A stretch of DNA of 6,996 nt. It comes from Rickettsia typhi. GTDB taxonomy: Bacteria > Pseudomonadota > Alphaproteobacteria > Rickettsiales > UBA1997. Made by a program: the position numbers and the translations under genes. Location of the stretch: contig CAMDAI010000066.1 of NCBI GenBank assembly GCA_945888585.1, forward strand, positions 1-6,996, read 5' to 3'. Below the pieces are notes generated by a model. It made no database searches and was not told the DNA's origin. It saw only the letters and a list, made by a program, of their open reading frames with translations. Below are positions 4,957-6,996 of the stretch, piece by piece; positions within the stretch are counted from its first letter, which is position 1, and each line of letters begins with the position of its first letter.

Positions 4957-6129
4957 ATGAAACTGATTGCAAATAAAGATATTGATGCCGTCCTCTGCGC
5001 TGCGGATGGTAGCTATTTTTTTGGGCGTGGAGTTGGAAAGAAGGGTGAAGTAATTGGTGAGATTTGTTTTAATACCTCAATTACTGGTTATCAGGAAATA
5101 TTAACAGATCCTTCTTATGCTGGGCAAATTATTACTTTTACTTTTCCACATATTGGAAATGTTGGTTGCAATGATGATGACAATGAAAAATCAAGACCAA
5201 GATGCAGTGGTTTGGTTATTCGTGAAAATATAACAACAGATTCTAACTATCGTAGTAAAATTCATTTAAATTCCTGGTTAGAAAATCATAATTTAACAGG
5301 AATTTGTGGAGTTGATACTAGAGCTCTTACTAAAAAAATTAGGGTTGATGGTGCTAAAAATGCAATTATTGCTTTTTTTGATCACGGTAAGGAAATTGAT
5401 ACTGACGAATTAATCAAAAAAATTGTTAATTTGCCTGATTTAGATGGTTCTGAGCTTTGTTCCAGAGTTAGTACTGAAAAAAATTATAATTGGGAAAATG
5501 GTTTTATTTATGAGCCAAAAAATAAAAGCAGTTCTGCAATTTATAATGTGGTAGTAATGGATTATGGCGTTAAAGAAAATATTCTAAGATGCTTGGTTGA
5601 AAACGGATTTAGAGTTACTGTGCTTTCAGCGCAGGCTTCTTATGCGGAAATCATGAAAAATAATCCAGACGGGGTATTTTTATCTAACGGTCCTGGAGAT
5701 CCCGGTGAAACCGGAAAATATGCCAAAGAAGTTATCCAGAAGTTACTCAATGATGATTTGCCGATTTTTGGGATTTGCATGGGTCATCAACTTCTTAGTT
5801 TGGCGGCAGGATTAAAAACAGTAAAAATGCATCAAGGTCATCGTGGCGCTAATCATCCGGTGAAAAATTTGCTTAAAAATACAGTAGAAATTACCAGTCA
5901 GAATCATGGTTTTTGTGTAAAAAACAAGAATTTGCCAGACAATATAGAGATTACTCATTTATCATTATTTGATGGAACTATTGAAGGTATTAGATTTAAA
6001 GATAAACCAGCATTTTCAGTACAATATCATCCGGAAAGTTCTCCTGGGCCGCATGATAGTCGATATTTATTCGAACAATTTTATAATTTAATTAAATCTA
6101 AAAAAAATAATGTCACGACTCGAATGTAA
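4957..6129 (+). CDS. carA: Carbamoyl-phosphate synthase small (glutamine amidotransferase) subunit
   Basis: CarA hydrolyses glutamine and channels the ammonia through a tunnel to CarB, which makes carbamoyl phosphate for pyrimidine and, where present, arginine synthesis. The 390-residue length is typical (E. coli 382). The N-terminal CPSase domain shows [20 protein letters not shown] (residues 38-57), TFPHIGNVG (62-70) and GVDTRALTK (118-126). The C-terminal class I amidotransferase domain has the LSNGPGDP loop (242-249), the nucleophile Cys274 in GICMGHQ, and His358 and Glu360 in QYHPE, so the triad is complete. It follows glnA by 75 bases containing two alternative hairpins. There is no Shine-Dalgarno sequence within 20 bases of the ATG at 4957; the AGGAG at 4919-4923 is 33 bases away. 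Upstream in frame the first codon barrier is a TGA at 4933-4935 with no alternative ATG, which supports 4957 as the start. Its last 20 bases overlap carB. Confidence 0.98.
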   Translation: MKLIANKDIDAVLCAADGSYFFGRGVGKKGEVIGEICFNTSITGYQEILTDPSYAGQIITFTFPHIGNVGCNDDDNEKSRPRCSGLVIRENITTDSNYRSKIHLNSWLENHNLTGICGVDTRALTKKIRVDGAKNAIIAFFDHGKEIDTDELIKKIVNLPDLDGSELCSRVSTEKNYNWENGFIYEPKNKSSSAIYNVVVMDYGVKENILRCLVENGFRVTVLSAQASYAEIMKNNPDGVFLSNGPGDPGETGKYAKEVIQKLLNDDLPIFGICMGHQLLSLAAGLKTVKMHQGHRGANHPVKNLLKNTVEITSQNHGFCVKNKNLPDNIEITHLSLFDGTIEGIRFKDKPAFSVQYHPESSPGPHDSRYLFEQFYNLIKSKKNNVTTRM

Positions 6130-6996
6130 TTCTATTCTGATAATCGGAGCTGGTCCAATAGTGATTGGACAGGCTTGTGAATTTGATTATTCCGGAACTC
6201 AGGCTTGCAGAGTTTTAAAGGAAGAGGGTTATCGAATTATTTTGGTGAATTCCAATCCGGCCACTATTATGACTGATGAGATTGTGGCTGATGCAACTTA
6301 TATCGAACCGATTACTCCCGAAGTTGTTGAAAAAATTATTGAGAAAGAAAGACCGGGTGCAATTCTTCCAACTGTTGGTGGTCAAACGGCACTAAACTGT
6401 GCGTTAGAGCTTCATAAAAGAGGAGTTCTAGATAAATATAATGTGAAGATGATAGGTGCCGATCCAAAGGCAATTGAAAAAGCTGAAGATCGTCGAAAAT
6501 TCAATATTGCAATGGCCAAAATTGGTTTAGAAGTTACTAGAAATGCAGTAGTTTCCAATATTGCTGAAGCAAAAGAAGCTTTAAAAGTGATTGGGTTGCC
6601 GGCAATTATTCGTCCATCATTTACCTTAGGTGGCGCAGGTGGGGGAATTGCTAATACCGAAAAAGAATTTCTAGAAATTGCGGCTTATGGTCTTGATCTT
6701 TCACCAGTTGGAGAAGTTTTGATTGATGAATCAATTTTGGGATGGAAAGAATACGAGATGGAAGTTATTCGTGATAAAAATGATAATGCTATAATTGTCT
6801 GTTCAATTGAAAATATTGATCCGATGGGAGTGCATACGGGAGACTCAATTACTGTGGCTCCGGCTTTAACCTTGACCGATAAAGAATATCAAAAAATGCG
6901 TGATGCTTCAATTGCAGTTTTGCGTGAGATTGGAGTTGAAACCGGTGGATCAAATGTGCAATTTGCAGTAAATCCAAAAGATGGTAGATTAATAGT
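6110..6996 (+). CDS. carB: Carbamoyl-phosphate synthase large subunit, N-terminal part (runs off right edge)
   Basis: CarB uses ammonia from CarA, bicarbonate and two ATP to make carbamoyl phosphate. The window holds 295 codons plus two bases, roughly the first quarter of a protein normally near 1,070 residues, covering most of the first ATP-grasp (carboxyphosphate) domain. Visible landmarks: [20 protein letters not shown] (8-27), [10 protein letters not shown] (47-56), [10 protein letters not shown] (87-96), EDRRKF (126-131), the ATP-binding glycine loop [11 protein letters not shown] (171-181), GWKEYEMEV (211-219), [15 protein letters not shown] (232-246) and [11 protein letters not shown] (279-289). 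The start is well bounded: an in-frame TAA lies at 6089-6091, the conserved core begins at 6131, and the only ATG, GTG or TTG in frame between them is the ATG at 6110. It therefore begins inside carA in a different frame (20-bp overlap), suggesting translational coupling for equal subunit supply. Confidence 0.97.
   Translation, partial: MSRLECNSILIIGAGPIVIGQACEFDYSGTQACRVLKEEGYRIILVNSNPATIMTDEIVADATYIEPITPEVVEKIIEKERPGAILPTVGGQTALNCALELHKRGVLDKYNVKMIGADPKAIEKAEDRRKFNIAMAKIGLEVTRNAVVSNIAEAKEALKVIGLPAIIRPSFTLGGAGGGIANTEKEFLEIAAYGLDLSPVGEVLIDESILGWKEYEMEVIRDKNDNAIIVCSIENIDPMGVHTGDSITVAPALTLTDKEYQKMRDASIAVLREIGVETGGSNVQFAVNPKDGRLI

Overview
The window is an AT-rich bacterial chromosomal segment made almost entirely of core-metabolism genes. 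The NuoD, GlnA, CarA and PyrB proteins look alphaproteobacterial. NuoD in particular carries Rickettsiales-like wording ([16 protein letters not shown]), and intergenic regions are AT-rich with few Shine-Dalgarno sequences. My best guess is a member of the Rickettsiales or a neighbouring AT-rich alphaproteobacterial lineage that has kept de novo pyrimidine synthesis, which Rickettsia itself has lost. The taxonomic call is inference from remembered family sequences, not from a search.

Layout. On the minus strand, the 5' part of nuoD (430 to 1, running off the left edge) is preceded by a 191-bp gap and then a complete LD-carboxypeptidase gene (1584 to 622). The gap holds two copies of a partly palindromic repeat; the second copy overlaps the end of the carboxypeptidase gene and contains its stop codon. 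From about 1600 onward everything reads on the plus strand: pyrB (1702-2631), an unrecognised membrane-anchored protein with a DLHNN motif (2643-3236), a 226-bp gap with predicted RNA structure, glnA (3463-4881), a 75-bp gap with two mutually exclusive hairpins, carA (4957-6129), and the first 295 codons of carB (6110 to the right edge), which overlaps carA by 20 bp.

How the genes work together. GlnA makes glutamine from glutamate and ammonia. CarA strips the amide nitrogen from glutamine and passes ammonia to CarB, which builds carbamoyl phosphate. PyrB condenses carbamoyl phosphate with aspartate in the first committed step of pyrimidine synthesis. The plus-strand block therefore runs from nitrogen assimilation to carbamoyl aspartate, interrupted only by the small unknown protein. 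NuoD (respiratory complex I) and the carboxypeptidase (peptidoglycan recycling) are unrelated neighbours on the other strand.

I see no tRNA, rRNA, CRISPR array, insertion sequence or phage gene. The most interesting material is the intergenic repeat that supplies a stop codon, the alternative RNA folds before glnA and carA, and the unknown protein. None of these proves a new system.
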